The notes beneath the pieces were generated by a model. It had not been told where the DNA came from. It searched no databases and saw only the letters and a list, made by a program, of their open reading frames with translations. Below, one piece after another: positions 11,941-25,697 of a DNA stretch of 64,000 nucleotides. The translations under genes were made by a program, and so were the position numbers. Origin of the DNA: Ailanthus altissimus (taxonomy: Eukaryota > Streptophyta > Magnoliopsida > Sapindales > Simaroubaceae); contig OX327683.1 in the NCBI GenBank assembly GCA_946807835.1, positions 10,545,001 to 10,609,000 on the forward strand. Direction: 5' to 3'. Each line of letters begins with the position of its first letter. Position 1 is the stretch's first letter.

Positions 11941-14900
11941 GGTTCTTGTTTGAATATTTAGCTTGCCTCTTAAGTAGTTAAACTTATCACAGTTGAGAGG
12001 TTGTTAAGATGTTTGCAGGTTGCTCTAGACTAAGAATGAATTGAATTTTTAGGTCTCCATTACACATTTTGTCTCTAACAAAGTGGATATCAATCTCGAT
12101 ATATTTTATTCTAGCATAATAGATAAGATTGAGGCCATAGACGCTATACTTGTGCTGTCTGTGTATATCCTAAGTGTGTTGTGAAGCTCAAGTTTCAATT
12201 CTTGAGTTAAAGACCTGATCCAACTAATTTCTACAGCTGCATTAGTCAAAGCCTTGTACTTTGATTCTGCACTAGATTTTGAGACCACTTGCTACTTTTT
12301 TGAGCTCCAACATATTAGATTGCCTTTAAGATATACAAGATATCCTCCAACTGACCTCTTGTCATCCACATTACAACCCCAATTTGCATCTGAAAATGCA
12401 ATTAAGTCTAAGGTTGCTAATTTCTTGAATGTCAATCCATGGTCGATTGTTTCTTTAAGGCACCTTAGGACTCTTTTGCAGATGATCTAATATTCCTCTA
12501 GTGGATTGCTCATAAATTGCTGAGCTTGTTTACTGCAAAAGCTAGCTCAAGTTTGGTTAAGGTGGTATATTAGAGGCTGCCTATAACACTTCTACATAAT
12601 GTAGTATTGTGAAATGACTTTCTATCTGTTTTGGTTAATTTGGTCCCCATACTCAGAGGTGTTGAATTCCATTTATAGTTGATCATACTCTCTTATGCAG
12701 TAGGTATTTGATGCATTTCGTTTGTGAAAGGAAGATTGAGCTTTTTAATTTGCTGGCTTTTACTCCAAGAAAAGAAATTGAGTTCACCTAGATCTTTAAG
12801 TGTAAAACATGACTTTAGATTATTGATCAGATTATGTATAGTCTTGTCATTGCTTCCAATGATGATTATATCATCAACATATATCAGTAACAGTGTAATC
12901 TCCTTTCCTTTTTTTTGTGAAGAATAATGAATTATTTAATCTTGCTCCTTGGAAACCCCACTATATTAGTGAGCTTTTCAACTTGTCAAACTAGACTTAA
13001 GAGCCTGTTTTCAACCATATAATGCCTTCTTCAACTAGCAAACAAAAGTAGGTTTCATAGGATCTTTATAACCTTCATGTTGATGCATAAATACACCATC
13101 TGTCAGATCACCATTCAAGAGAGCTTTGTTTATATCAACCTGCCTAAATTGTCAATCATTATTGAGTGCCAAGGTTAGGATAATTCTAATTGAGCAGAGT
13201 TTAACAACTGGGATGAAGGTTTATAATAATTCATTCTTGGCATCTGATGAAAATCTTTGACTACAAGTCTTACCTTGAACCTTTCAATTGTTCCATCTGC
13301 CTTGTGCTTTACTTTAAAAATCCATTTATTTCCAACAACTCTCATATATGGTCAATAGGGAATAAGGGTCCATGCTCTATTCCTAATAAGAGCATTGTAT
13401 TCTTCCTCCACGACATGTTTCTAGTTTTTATCTTATAAAGCTGAATTAGTTGATGTTGGTGTGGTATGCAATTCAGGAAGTGTGTTCAAGTACACTTTGG
13501 GTTTGAATATGCCTATTTTGGATCTTGTTGTCATGAGGTAAGTGTTTAGGTTTTGTTGAGTGTGTTAAGATAGTGTTTCAGGCTATTTATAAGGTTGAGT
13601 GTCTTGAGGAATGATATTCTAAGTCTCATTATTAAATGGTGAATTAGAAGGTGTATCTGATTCTAAAGAGTGACCAATTGAGGATTTCATACCAACTTTA
13701 TAGAGAGTTGTATTGTTTGTTATTGAGGGTGGCTCTAGGAAGATGAATTGGTGACTAATGATGTCTGATTGAATTGAGTCATTTTGATCAAGGGTCTTGA
13801 ACTTTGGACTTGACATAAAGGGAAAAGATTCTCCATTGAAGACTACATGTCTTGCAATGTACATCCTCTTAAAAGGGTGCCAATGGATATAACCCTTGTG
13901 TATGTCACTATATCCTAAGAAGACATACTTAGTTGTATGGAAGTTAAATTGATTTCTAAGATATGATTTCAATAATGAATATTATTCACATCCAAATGTT
14001 TTTATCAGTAAATAATCTGGTACAAAACTAAGGAGTCTCTCAAAGAGTAATTTATTGTTTAATCATTTTGAGAGAAGCCTGTTAACTAAATAAATTGTTG
14101 TGTGGATAGCCTCATACCAATACTTGAGTGGTATGGAAGCTTATGCCAAGTGTGTGAGTGTTGTTTCTATCAAGTATTTTTGCTTTCTTTCAACCTTCCC
14201 ATTTTGGTGGTGAGTGTGTAGACATATTTAACTTTTTAATTTATGCCTTATGTTTTAAGGTAATTTTCAAATGCTTTAAATTCTCCCCTTATATCACTTT
14301 GGATGTTATTGATCTTGTGATCAGTAATTTTTTCAATTGTGGCCTAAGTGTTTTTGATTTATTTATAAGGGGATAGACCCAAGTGAAGCTAGTGTAGTCA
14401 TCCACTAGAGCCAGGTAGTATTTATAGCCTTTATTGGCTGTGATGGAGGAAATTCTCTATAAGTCTTATGTATGAGTTCTAGTGGAAGCTTGGTTTTAAT
14501 TTCAGTTTCCTTGAAGGTCAATTTATGCATTTTTACATATTGGCATATGCTGAGCAAAAAGGAATTTTTGCAACTGTAGTGTCTTTCTAATAATGTTAAA
14601 AAGATATTTACAATTTGAGAGTATCTCATTGAAAACCAGTACATTAAGATGCCGTAACCTCTTATGTAATAGCTCTACTTGATGAATTAGTCCAAGACAA
14701 CATTGTTGATCTTTTTGATAGATTCTAGACTTTGAACTTGACCACTATCTAAGATAGTATGACAAACATAAAATATAGACTCAGGATTGATGATTGTAGA
14801 AGTAAGGTTTATACAAGAAACTTAACTTGACAAACTTAGTTGACATTACAACTGGTACAATCGATATAATCCCCCTTTAGCCACTTTTAAAAGCATCATA

Positions 14901-15719
14901 TTCCCTCGTTTCAGGTCCTTCACTACATATTGAGACTTGTTAAATTCAACCACAACACTATTGTCTCTCACTAACCTAAATACGGTGATCAGATTTTTTG
15001 TTATGTTTGGCACAAGTAAAATTTCATTAAGTTGCAGATGGTTTGTGTATGTGACATTGTGTATTAATGTTTATGCAACCAATGTGTGTAATAGGTAAGT
15101 TTTGGCCATTACCAATTATGAGTTTTTGGTTGTTTTGGTACTGGTTGCTGAGGGTAAGATTGCTTAAGTTGTTGGTCACACGATTGGTTGCCTCACTGTC
15201 AAAGTACCATGACTGATTCTCTAGATTTTCAACATTTGCTACATATGCTCTCCTTAGTTGGTTTCTATGATTCACCTTGAGAACAAAGTCCTTTTTGAAT
15301 CTATGCCAGTAGTCAGTAGTAGTATGCTTTGGTTCAAACATAATTTAGCACACTTATCTAGAATTTTAAGTTGAATTACTCTTTTCCCTTGTAAGACTGT
15401 AATGCTCAAGTAGTTTTCAGATGAACCACTGTATTGATGTTGAGAACCTTAAAGTACATTTCCTTTCATCTTTCCTGATCAATTTTTCTTTTGATTGCAA
15501 CCTGATTGAGAAAAATTGGAATTAAAATTTGTATGACTTTCATATATATCAATTATAGTGTTTTGTTCAAGCTTATGCTCTTGGTTGAGTAGTAGTATAT
15601 AGACATCATCCAAAGGAAGTTTGTCTCATCTTAAAGTGACATTCACAAAAATTGGGTCATGGACATTTCCTAAACCTCCAAGAATATAGTCCACCAGTTC
15701 ATCATCTGAGATGGAACAC
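11941..15719 (-). pseudogene. Ty1/copia element A internal region (gag-pol relic)
   Basis: Reading the minus strand from right to left gives the copia order. Gag pieces (DDELVDYILGGLGNVHDP near 15.7 kb), a protease-region block (WYFDSEATNRVTN near 15.2 kb), the pre-integrase/integrase junction (HKLTFKETEIKTKLPLELIH near 14.5 kb) and the integrase tail (TKYVFLGYSDIHKGY near 13.9 kb) come first. The reverse transcriptase follows with VDINKALLNGD near 13.1 kb and the catalytic YVDD at 12870-12881. RNase H is SKSSAESKYKALTNAAVEISW near 12.2 kb. Frames are broken by many stops and shifts. The 5' LTR and the start of gag are missing on the right, where sequence passes into copia B after the solo-LTR insertion at 15725-17216. 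Confidence 0.88.
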
Positions 15720-15724
15720 CCAAC

Positions 15725-17216
15725 TGATAAGGGCAAAATTGTCATATATTTTCTCATGCTTTTATTTTGATATTTTATTATTTTATGAGAATAGATGACT
15801 ATTTATGTGCTTTATTGTTATTCATAGGGACTTGAACAAAATTTAAAGAAAGAATGCAAAAGGAGCAAAAACAGGGACTAAAATGCAAAGTTTTTAAAAT
15901 ATAAGTCCATCGCCCCAGCGCCAAGAAGACTATCGCCCCAGCTCTGAAATAGTGATCGAAATTAGAAAAATGACCTGTTTACGTCGCGTCTGGCTCTCCA
16001 ACGCCGAAGAGTCACTGCGCCAACGACACTCCAGAGCCCCAGCGCTATCAACATACCGCTCCAGCGATGAAGCCGTTTTCATGCAGCGCCCCAGCTCTAT
16101 CATTCCATCGCTCCAACGGTAAAGGCTTTTTCACGCGTCGCCCCAGCTACAACTGCATAGCGCGCTAGCGGTAGTGTGAGTCCTAGTCTGATGAGAATTA
16201 AGATTTTCAAGCTCATATCAATCCCTATAAAAAGCCACTCGTTCCCAGCCTTCAAGAATCAATCCAAGACGACCCAAGAGCACCAAGAATACAGAGCACG
16301 AGTCTTGGAGAGCAATAGGAGCTTAATTAAAGCAACTTTAGAGAAAGATACAAGATGTTCTTCGCCATCAAGAGTTCTTAGGCAGCGCAATTAAGAGCAA
16401 TTCGACGTCTACATCGGTTTGCTAATAATCGTATCATGATTTATAATTATTTTTACTGCTGTTCTCTTGTAGCCATGAGCTAAACTTGTTTTCTAGGGTT
16501 AATACTTGAACTCAATATGTGTACTTAATTGCCATATCTTTCGAATATTTAATAAACTTAGTTCTTTGATATTCAAATTACTTGATCTTAATGCTTCAAT
16601 ATATCTGGCCAATATATGGTGAATGAATTGGTAATATTATTGATAAACTCGAAAGAGGAATCATAATATTTAGACATAGGTAATTTGATGCATGATTGTA
16701 GAGTAACATTCAATGTTGCATATGCAAGTTTCAATCTAGGATAGGAATATACCTAATTGGCATGTATGATCAATAAGACCTAATCTTAATGAATCTTAAT
16801 TTATTACAAGTACCATAGGAATATAGGTATTTGGTAAATTAAGGTATACTTGCATGATATTGGAAGAGGCTTGTGAATACATTAGTGTCTTGATCAATAA
16901 CAAAGACTAAGGGAGTTAAATATTAGAAGATTAATCATTAGAAAGCATATTGAGGGATAGTATTAATCCTAGGTTCTCTCTACGTTGCTATCTCCCTATT
17001 CTCTTTGCATTGTGTTTTTATTTTTATATTTTCTTCATTCATTCTTAGATTTTTATTTTTTTCTAAATAATTATTAGAAAGACATAATTTTAGTAATTGG
17101 TTAAAAAGAAAAAATTATCCCTATGGGTTCGACATCCGACTTATTTAGTCTCTTTATTACTTGCATACGATAATGTATACTTGCACTTAATTTTATGATA
17201 AAGAAATATCGCATCA
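15725..17216 (+). mobile_element. Solo LTR, TGATAAGG family, with 5-bp target duplication CCAAC
   Basis: The element starts TGATAAGGGC and ends CGCATCA. The pentamer CCAAC lies on both sides (15720-15724 and 17217-17221), showing one clean insertion into copia DNA and later LTR-LTR recombination. A GC-rich block of CAGCGCC-like quasi-repeats occupies about 15910-16170. Near the 3' end is a TGGGTTCGACATCC sequence and a GCACTTAAT stretch that match the ends of the LTRs at 48698-50018 and 21290-22537. No internal region is present. The open frame at 16176-16394 is inside the LTR and is unlikely to be a gene. Confidence 0.85.
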
Positions 17217-17221
17217 CCAAC

Positions 17222-20200
17222 ACATCAAAGAGATTTTACCAATCCCTTCATTTTTTTCATATAGTATTAAGTTATACTCATTAATCCCTTCAATTTTCAT
17301 ATAATGGAGTCTAATCATTTTTAATAGTAGATGTAGGAAGAGAAATAAATTCATCCTCAAAGATAATATCTATAACCTTATCTCTGCCCCCAAACTCAAT
17401 ATCCTTAATAAAATCAAGTATTGCTTGTCTAAAAAAATGATTTACTTGAAGGAACATAAAACTTGAAACCCCTCAATTTTTCGGAGTATCTAACAAAATA
17501 GCACTTGATTGTTCTTGAGTCTAGCTCCTTCTTATTAGGCCTTTATGGCCTATGTTTCTTGCCAATTCATAACTTGTACAAGGTTTTAGATACCACTTTA
17601 CTTGAAATAAGGATATAAGCTGCAGTCTTTAGTACTTCTCCCTAGAGTGATTTAAGCAAAGAAGAATAACTAATTATACTTCTCACCATGTCTTTAAGGG
17701 TTCAATTTTGTTTCTCAACAACATCATTCATTCATGGTTACCTAGGAATTATGTATTATGGGACGATGCCATATTTCTCTTAGAATTTTGTATAAGATCC
17801 TTGACGTTATTCACCTAATTTGTTATATCTACCATAGTATTCACCACAATGGTTATATTTGACAACTTTAATTTTTTACCATGTTAATTTTCAACTTCAG
17901 CTATAAAAAAACTTAAACACGTTCAGAGATTGCAAAATCTCATTGTCATCAATGAATGTACTAAAATACTGTTGGTCATTTTAAGAAGCCATATGGAATG
18001 GTTCAAAAATATTATTATGTATTAGTTCTAAGATGCCAGAGCTTTTGTTGGCACTTAATTTTCTATTGTTTGTCTATTTTTCTTTAATACACTTAACACA
18101 AACTTTAAAATCTATTAAGTTAAGAGAGTCAAGAATCCCATATGATACAAGTCTTTCAATTCTTTGTTTAGAAATATATCATAAATGCTTATCTTATAAC
18201 ATAACGAAATTCTCTTCAGTTAACTTTCGCATTATACCACGTTTATTAACATGCAAGGATTCATTAAAAGAGGCACGAGTATCCAATTTATAAAAATTAT
18301 CAATCAAAGAATCAGTATCAACAAGATTTAAATTTTGATAAAGACTAAATATATTATTTCCAAATGAACAAGAATATGCAGATTTGTCCAAATTAAAAAC
18401 ATAAGTTAAATTTCTTCTAAATGGTGGTATATAATAAGCCTCATCTAATTCAAATAACAGTCAGTCTCTAAATGTTATCTAAACAATCTATGGCTTTTAT
18501 AGAAGTTGCGTTGTTTTTTCCCACATAGATGAATCTTTCAGCATTAATTGACTATTGGCTCCTAAAAAAATCCTACATAAACACACTTACATAAGTAGTT
18601 ACATCTGTATTTACCTACCCAGCGTGTTTGGCTATAGAAGTTAAATTAACTTTACAATAAATGAAGTTGAGAAGTGTACATTTCTTGACACGCCATTTAG
18701 TGTACTTGGGACAATCTTTCTTTAATAACCAGTCTTCTTGCAAAAGAAACAAGTAATGACCGTATCTTTTTTGTTTTTTCTTGCACCTTATTATTGAAGT
18801 CCCTATTGCAGCTTCTTTTCCTTTATCACCTTTTTCTTTTCTTATTAACAACCTTGTCTTGTGAAATACTTGTTAAATAAGCACTTTTAGTATTTTCTCG
18901 CTTTAATCTTTCTTCTTCTTGCACACAATGTGAAATGTACTTATTAAGACACCATTTATCCTTATGGGTGTTATAACTTACTTTAAATTGACTATATTGT
19001 GTAGTAAGAGAAATCAAAACTAGATGCATGAGTAAGTCATCAAACAACTTTAACTTTAGGGCTTTTAGTTTGGAAGCGAGATTAGACATATCCATGATGT
19101 ACTTCTTTACATTTTTTTTTTCTTTATACCTCATTAGAACAAGGTTAGCCAACGACATACTTGTTTTATTTTTTTCATTTTTAGCAAAATGTTTTTCAAT
19201 TCCTCAAGGATGTCTTAGCATTTTCCTCCTCAGACATAGCGCCCTTAAAGGTTTCGAGAATAAAACATTCTATGATTATAAGACTCATGCAATTAAAACG
19301 ATATCATTTTTCTAAATCTTTTTTATCCTCAGTGGAGCTTAGATCAGTGGGAGTAAGAGGTCATTTTGTTTGAAGTGTAAGGTTAAGATCCATGCAACCG
19401 AAACGATTATAATGTTCTTTTTTAATTCTTAAAGTATGTGTAGTTAAGCATATGGATGAAATTTATATTTATAGTTATAGAAGAAGTAGAAGTAAAAACT
19501 GAACAGAGAACATAAAATAAAACATCAATTTCACAAATAATAATCATGTCATGACCTAAAGCATATATGCATGACATAGGTGTGTCCTATCACAAGATAC
19601 CAAGTATAACATTGAAATTTAGTCTTTGGACAAATATCAATTGTAAGGGTACTCTCAATACAGTAATCAAATATTGATAATAAATCCTGCTAATAATAAG
19701 TCTTTTTTTAATCGGCTTATTGTATGCATAGAAAACTTGATAATTATCACATATTTATTACCGCAAATAGGCTTATTATTTGGCCAAAAAATAATCTTCC
19801 CTTTTAGGCTGATTATTTTTTGCATAAATAATAAACATATTTATTTTAATATCCTAAAATAAATAAATCTACATAATAAATGTTACTTTGACAATATGTT
19901 ATTTCAATCAATTTATTTTGAAATATAAAATAAGTAATGTAAAGAAAAACAACAAAAAAGCCCAACAACAGAAAATTTTAATTTTCTGTTGCACTATAGT
20001 GGTACCATAGAGCTGCCAAGGTGGCTTGACACTAAGACAGTTAGGGGTTACAGCACTACAATGCTGTTAATGGTAAAAACAACAGGGCCAATTTTTGGGT
20101 CAATGATTATCAAATCAAATCCACATGGGTTGGGGTTTTGGATTGGATCTTTATGAACTGGGTTGAAAAGTCAAAACTTAAAATTAGGTCAAAATTGACC

Positions 20201-20740
20201 TATTGTCTTTAGCGTGCGACACTGCTTATGCAATGCTGTGGCACTGAAATAGATTTGTTTTTATACCTTTTAGGGCTCGGTGCTACCAATGTAGCACCGC
20301 GACACCTAACCTTTGCCTGAGTGGCTATACCAATGAGCGCCTAGCTACTGCCTTCAGCACTATGGTGTTGCCAATGCAGCGCTACGGTGATGACCGCTAT
20401 ATGTGGTGTTGCAGTACTATAAAGTGGTGCCATGGTACTACATGCAAATTTGAAAATTTTAGATTCATTGAAGAATGCAAAAATACCAAATTGAAGCTAA
20501 ATTTTGATGTTTTCATCCTTAATTCTTCAAATCAATAACCCTTAATCAAACTAAACCCTCAATCATAATGAAAACTATAAATCTAATTTTTTTCCTTAAC
20601 AAAATCATGTAAAAATTCACAAAATTCATACATATGAAATCTCTGCCCTAATAAACCATATGGGCAAAGACATTCAAATATGAATATATATACATGAACA
20701 ATCCTAATAAATTTAACTTAATTTTTATGTTGATACCACT
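17222..20740 (-). pseudogene. Ty1/copia element B internal region (gag to integrase, truncated)
   Basis: From the LTR inward (right to left) the minus strand shows a primer-binding-like TGGTATCAACA at 20728-20739, a long leader, then gag near 19160-18830 (MSLANLVLMRYKEK, YIMDMSNLASKLKAL). A zinc-knuckle remnant with KKDCPKYTKW follows near 18720, and a pre-integrase block (NNIFSLYQNLNLVDTDSLID) near 18330. Weak integrase-to-RT linker sequence reaches 17.3 kb. RT and RNase H are missing because the element joins copia A near 17.22-17.30 kb. The plus-strand relic at 54.6-60.0 kb belongs to the same family. The element is dead. Confidence 0.82.
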
Positions 20741-21233
20741 TGTGAGACATAATTATAAATCAGAAATGTTACCTATAGAATATAGCCTTCTTGATCTATC
20801 ATGACAAATTATTAGGATACATGTTGAGAAAAGTTTATCTAAGGGATCCATAGCAATTAGAACTCGCAGGTTACCAGATTTCAATAAGAACATAAGAGTA
20901 TAGTAGCCTTTCACAATTAAATCTGTGTAATGCTAAATGAGATTTTCTCTTTATGATAAAAAAAAAGAGAAAAACACTATAAATACTGATTTGACTAGGG
21001 ACCACAACCTTATAAGAGTTCTTTATATACTAGATTAACTATCATCCTATTAATCATATTTTAATTAGTATTAGATCTCTATACATAATAAGCCCATACC
21101 CAATAGAGGTTTTTAGAGCCTAATAGAGATAGCTTAAATAGATCATTTAAATTGACCATTTATTTTGTGATAGTTCATAATATATAATTATTATTAATAT
21201 GAGAGTTTACATAGAAAATAATAAAACCCAACA
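20741..21233 (-). repeat. 5' LTR of Ty1/copia element B
   Basis: On the minus strand the LTR runs from TGTTGGGTTTTATTATTTTC (21233) to ATGTCTCACA (20741) and is followed two bases later by the tRNA-Met-type primer binding sequence TGGTATCAACA. It is similar over its length to the 3' LTR at 59344-60030. TG...CA ends are intact and the length is about 493 bp. Confidence 0.8.
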
Positions 21234-21289
21234 ATACAAGCCTGCCATCAACATAAATTCTTTTGCTATTCTATCTATTCTTTCTTTAT

Positions 21290-22537
21290 TGCTATTTATT
21301 GTATGTATATACTGTAAACGCAAGCGTATGTTATCACAACAAGTAATCTAATGATGAATAAAATGTCAATCCCACAAGAAATGATGTTATTCCTTGCTAA
21401 ATACTCTAGAAACAACTTTGAATAAAATTATATTGCTGAAAATTAAAACTCAATTGCTATAAAATAATGATATAAGGTTATAAGGTTGAATTACCAAATT
21501 GAGACAACTTAGTACTACAATCTATCCCTTATTATGCAGCTTAAACTAGTTAGATCTCTTTTAAATTAATCTTTCATTTTAAAATATTGATCAAAATATG
21601 AAAATCTTCATTAGTCTCTTCCAATGGTAAAGTGAATATATCTTATTCAATTGATTATCTATATTCCTATGATAATTAAATCGAAATAAGATTCATTAAA
21701 TGCTGATTTTATAGATCATGAATGTCATATGAGTATATTCTTATCTCATATGAAACTTATAATTACTACCCTATTATCATACATAAATTTGTTTAGGCTA
21801 AACACAAAAATTCCTTTTCTAAGTTTATTCAAGTGTTCCTGAATCAATCTAATTACTGGCCAAATAATAAGATATCATTAAACATAAGCAAATCAAATAT
21901 TTCAAAACTGAGTTCATAACATGAAAGAAAGAACTAAATTTAACTACATAATGAGTTCAAGTTGTAATCTTAGATAAACGAAATTAGTTCATGATAATAA
22001 CTAGAGTTTTAGAACAAACAACAATCAACATAATGAAGAAAATCATTATGTAAAAGTTACAAAAATAGAGAGAAGAAAAATCCCCTATTTTATTGATAGT
22101 CTGTTCTTTTTTTATGTAGAAATCACTCTACAAAGATCTTGATTCTTGATCTAAACTCTAAAATGAAGTGTTTAATCTCATCTTCTATTTACTCTCCTCT
22201 ATATTGGCTCAAAAGTGGTTAATTTATAGGCTTGATGCACTGAATTAGGGCAAACTTTTCCCCTGAGAAAGTCAACTTTTGTTGCAAATCACTATAGTGC
22301 TGCGATGCTAGAGGTTTTGATATGAGCGCCACAGCGGCAGGTCATAGGCATCATAGCGCTAGACACCTTTTTTTTGTTTCTTGTTCCATTTGCATCCAAT
22401 TTCGAGCATTTTCACGTCAGTAGTCATTAAAACTAAATATCAACAATAATATGCATAAATAGCTAAATAATTGAGATTTAATGAAAAACATATTAAGTTT
22501 AGGAAGCTAAAATATTGAACATAGTTAAGCCCTATCA
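21290..22537 (-). repeat. LTR of the TGATAAGG family (3' LTR of a minus-strand element)
   Basis: On the minus strand this begins TGATAGGGCTTAAC at 22537, directly after a polypurine-like GTTTGGGGGACTT (22538-22550). That makes it the 3' LTR of the element lying to the right. Its body matches the other two TGATA LTRs in order: a short GC-richer AGCGCT/GCGCTC block at 22290-22370, a leader-like stretch, and an end with ATACGCTTGCGTTT. The distal end at TAGCA (21290) is approximate. Confidence 0.7.
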
Positions 22538-24830
22538 AAGTCCCCCAAACAAAAACAAATAAAATGAAATTTAAAAATAAATTGATGAGTTAATTGATGA
22601 TTACTAATTGGTCTCAAATATTGCATCATGTCTATAACTCTCAAGAACCTTTAAATACCATGAGCATTTAATATACCTAATCATCATGCTTATTTGTCCC
22701 TATAAGTGATTACCCGTATGTGTGTATTATCGTTATTATCAGTCAAATGCACCTGGAATGGTTTATGCATACAAAAAGAGATATGGTCTCTGTAAATTTA
22801 TTTTTATTTAACTTACACTTCATAGGCTTGCTTTTCACATTACTCTTCACTAATGTAGGAACAAACATTATTAAAGACCAAATAGGATTTTATTAATATT
22901 GTAATGTATGGCTAGGGTAAAGGTAAGATAAAATGGATATTATTTTTGCTCAAATTACATCATAAACTTACATTCATGCTCTTTGATCATCAAACCTTTT
23001 TCCCACATAATTCCTCCAAACTTACTTAAATATTTCTTTGTTGCCCTATTTTTTATGAATTGTTTTTTATATTAGGAGAATATATATATATATACTCTTC
23101 TTTTTTTGCCCTTAATTTACACAATAATATATGAAAAAACTATACCCCTAAACTTAGAATCTTTCAACTCTTTTGAACAAACAAAACCATAACTACTATG
23201 CTTGTGGTGTGAGGGTGATAATCACAGAAAATTATGTAAAGGCTTTTGGTATTATTATGGTTAACAAAGAAAGATAGTTATTAGGCTCAAAATGGGTGAC
23301 TATGGATAAAAGTATATATCAGTAGGGTCGAAAGGCTCAAGTGATTCAAAGAGGGCCTAAAATCATCTTTATAATCATGTATGCCCTAAAATTTTGCCTT
23401 GAGTGATAATTAAACAAGTTCTAGAGTGTTTTTGAGACATTTTGTGTTCTTTTTATGCATAAACTTCCTCTAGGTCAACAAAAAACTTAAATAATCTAAC
23501 TATGTGCTCAATTGTTTTTGAGTAATGATAGTTAAGATAAAATGTGCAAATCATATTAAAACATATGAATAAATATAACATCTATTGATTCCTAAGAATT
23601 GTAATTTTGTAATTAGTTTTATCATTGATTAATAATTTTCATTAAACGCAAAACAAAACACTAAAATCACTTAAAACACATAAAAAGAAAATGTAAATTG
23701 AAACAAATAAATGTAGGTAAATAAAGCTATTTTTTCTTTTAGATGTGGAAGTGTTTTCCTACCCTTAAACTTAAATTATGACATGTCCTTGTGGCAATAG
23801 TAAAATTAGAAAACTAAAAAATGCTTCCTTGAATGATGCGTGAGGCTTTACTCGTAGTCGTTTATGTCATCAACATCGTCCCCTAAATTATCATCATTGT
23901 CATAATCCTTATCATCATTGTTATAATCTGCTGGTGTAGATGCAGTAGGCTAGTGCCAAAGTTTGTGAGCTAATGTCCATCCCGAAGTGAGCTACTGTCA
24001 ATTATATAAACTGGCCCTGATATGCAGCCCACTAAGCACACCACTATTGATGGGCATGAAACTCATGTAGCTATGCTTCAAATTCATTCTTAAGCCGAGC
24101 AATACGAGTTTGCATGGATGGTGGTTTGGATGAGGAGGCTCCTTATGCAGATGGTGGAGTTGGTGGTGCAAAACTGTGCATCATTACTGAGTAATAACCC
24201 AAACTTTATTTATTATGCTGATATTTAATGGATAAATAGGGTCTAGAAGCTTCTCTTAGGGATTCTATTGGACATCAGTGTGGGAATAAAAGGCTATATA
24301 ATAAGGGATGGAATGAAGAGACTGACCTTATCATGTCCGTAGTTGTGTATAATGTTGGCCTTTACACCTTGTCAACATCAATGCTTCTCTTAGTCATGAT
24401 TGCATAATGGAGAATGATGATCCTTAGTCACACTATTGAAATTTGTGACTAGCATTAGCTTTGCTCTAATAAAATAGTGCCAAACCTCCTCATCTCGATC
24501 CATGTATTTGGTAGGGAATGAAATATGGAGGCTCTCAAACAACTTCTAGGTGGCCTCTGATGCATAATTTCTTAATTATGGCCTCAAAATATAACTCTCT
24601 CAACACATATTATAATCATCTTTTCATGATGCTGGATGTGTTTAAGAACTGATTAATATTGAGGCTATCTATGGCTGCTTCTTTTCCCCCATAATATAAC
24701 TTTCAAATTTCTATGCTCAGGGTTGTTAGTGTAGAACTCAATCACCACAGGTAAAACATTTGCCTCAAGATGAGCACATAACTTTCGCTAACCTTTGGTA
24801 TTGATGATGTTAATGATGCAAAGGGAAATC
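22538..24830 (-). pseudogene. Athila/Tat-like Ty3/gypsy internal region, heavily decayed
   Basis: Placed by the polypurine tract and 3' LTR to its left. The minus strand near 24.7-24.8 kb reads ANVLPVVIEFYTNNPEH followed by RNLKVILWGKKQP, resembling the plant transposon-protein domain of Athila-type elements (EFYANL... then VRGK). No protease, RT or integrase is recognisable, so the element is either a non-autonomous derivative or has lost its polymerase. The AT-rich remainder holds no convincing frame. The family call rests on one short block plus the LTR context. Confidence 0.5.
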
Positions 24831-25695
24831 ATCTGACACTCGAGAGAGGTAATGAGATTAGTCTTAAACCCTTGATTAATGAATTGAATGAAGTTGCTAA
24901 ATATGAAGAACATTGAAAGAATAAAATGAAATCAATACTCTAAGATCCCATTTTTATAGAATTCACCATATCACAAGATTATCATTTTGTTGTTAAATTA
25001 TATGTTCTAGGTCTTAATGGAACTCTATTGAACAATATGTGTTAATGTTGTTATGTGATTAATGACTATTTGTGTTATTCATTTATGCTTTTTATGTGCT
25101 TAATGCTTCTAATTGCATTGGAAAATGGATTGGATGATTTAAACATTTAAGTTATGTGCTTGGGAAAGTTTAATCCATATATTGGTTATAAAAGTATAGC
25201 TTTGAGTTTGTTGAGTTAGAAGACTAATGAACTTAGGGTAGTCACATAAGGGTAACTTAATGCATGTATGTATAACTGGTTAGATAAGGATACCAACTTA
25301 GTTGAATATGCATAAAGTCCCATTCAATACTCGGGAGAAGGAATGAGATTAATCATACACCCTGAACTAATGAATGCATAAAATTGGTTGTTGATCACTA
25401 ATGATAAAGACTATAAAAACAATAAAGGAAAACCAAGTTCCTAAAACCCCATTGTCATAGATCTCTCATATCTTTATTTTACTAATTTATTTAGTTTAAA
25501 GCAATTTTAATTTTATAATTTAACTTATCTTTTAAATTAGCCTAAATAAAGTTAGGTTGCCAACATCATAATACTAGCATCAATTTAGGACACAATCCTC
25601 GTTGGAACGATGCGTACTCATCATTTTATTACTTGCTCACGACCCGTGCACTTGCGATTACAATTCGATTGTGTATAATTTCACGAACAACATCA
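24831..25695 (+). repeat. LTR fragments with a diverged direct repeat
   Basis: About 150 bp around 24838-24985 recurs, diverged, around 25333-25480; both copies contain an ACTCG..GAG.AATGAGATTA motif and later AAAA.CAATAAAG.AAA-like and CCCATT.TCATAGA-like blocks. The right end carries GGAACGATGCGTACTC and CCGTGCACTTGCG, the signature seen at the 3' ends of plant gypsy LTRs, and stops near CAACATCA (25695). Orientation of the right-hand piece is plus. Confidence 0.5.
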
Positions 25696-25697
25696 GT

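Noticed and set aside
16176..16394. 72-codon open frame after a GC-rich block
   Set aside because: Lies wholly inside a solo LTR with clear target duplication, and its sister LTRs show no matching frame.
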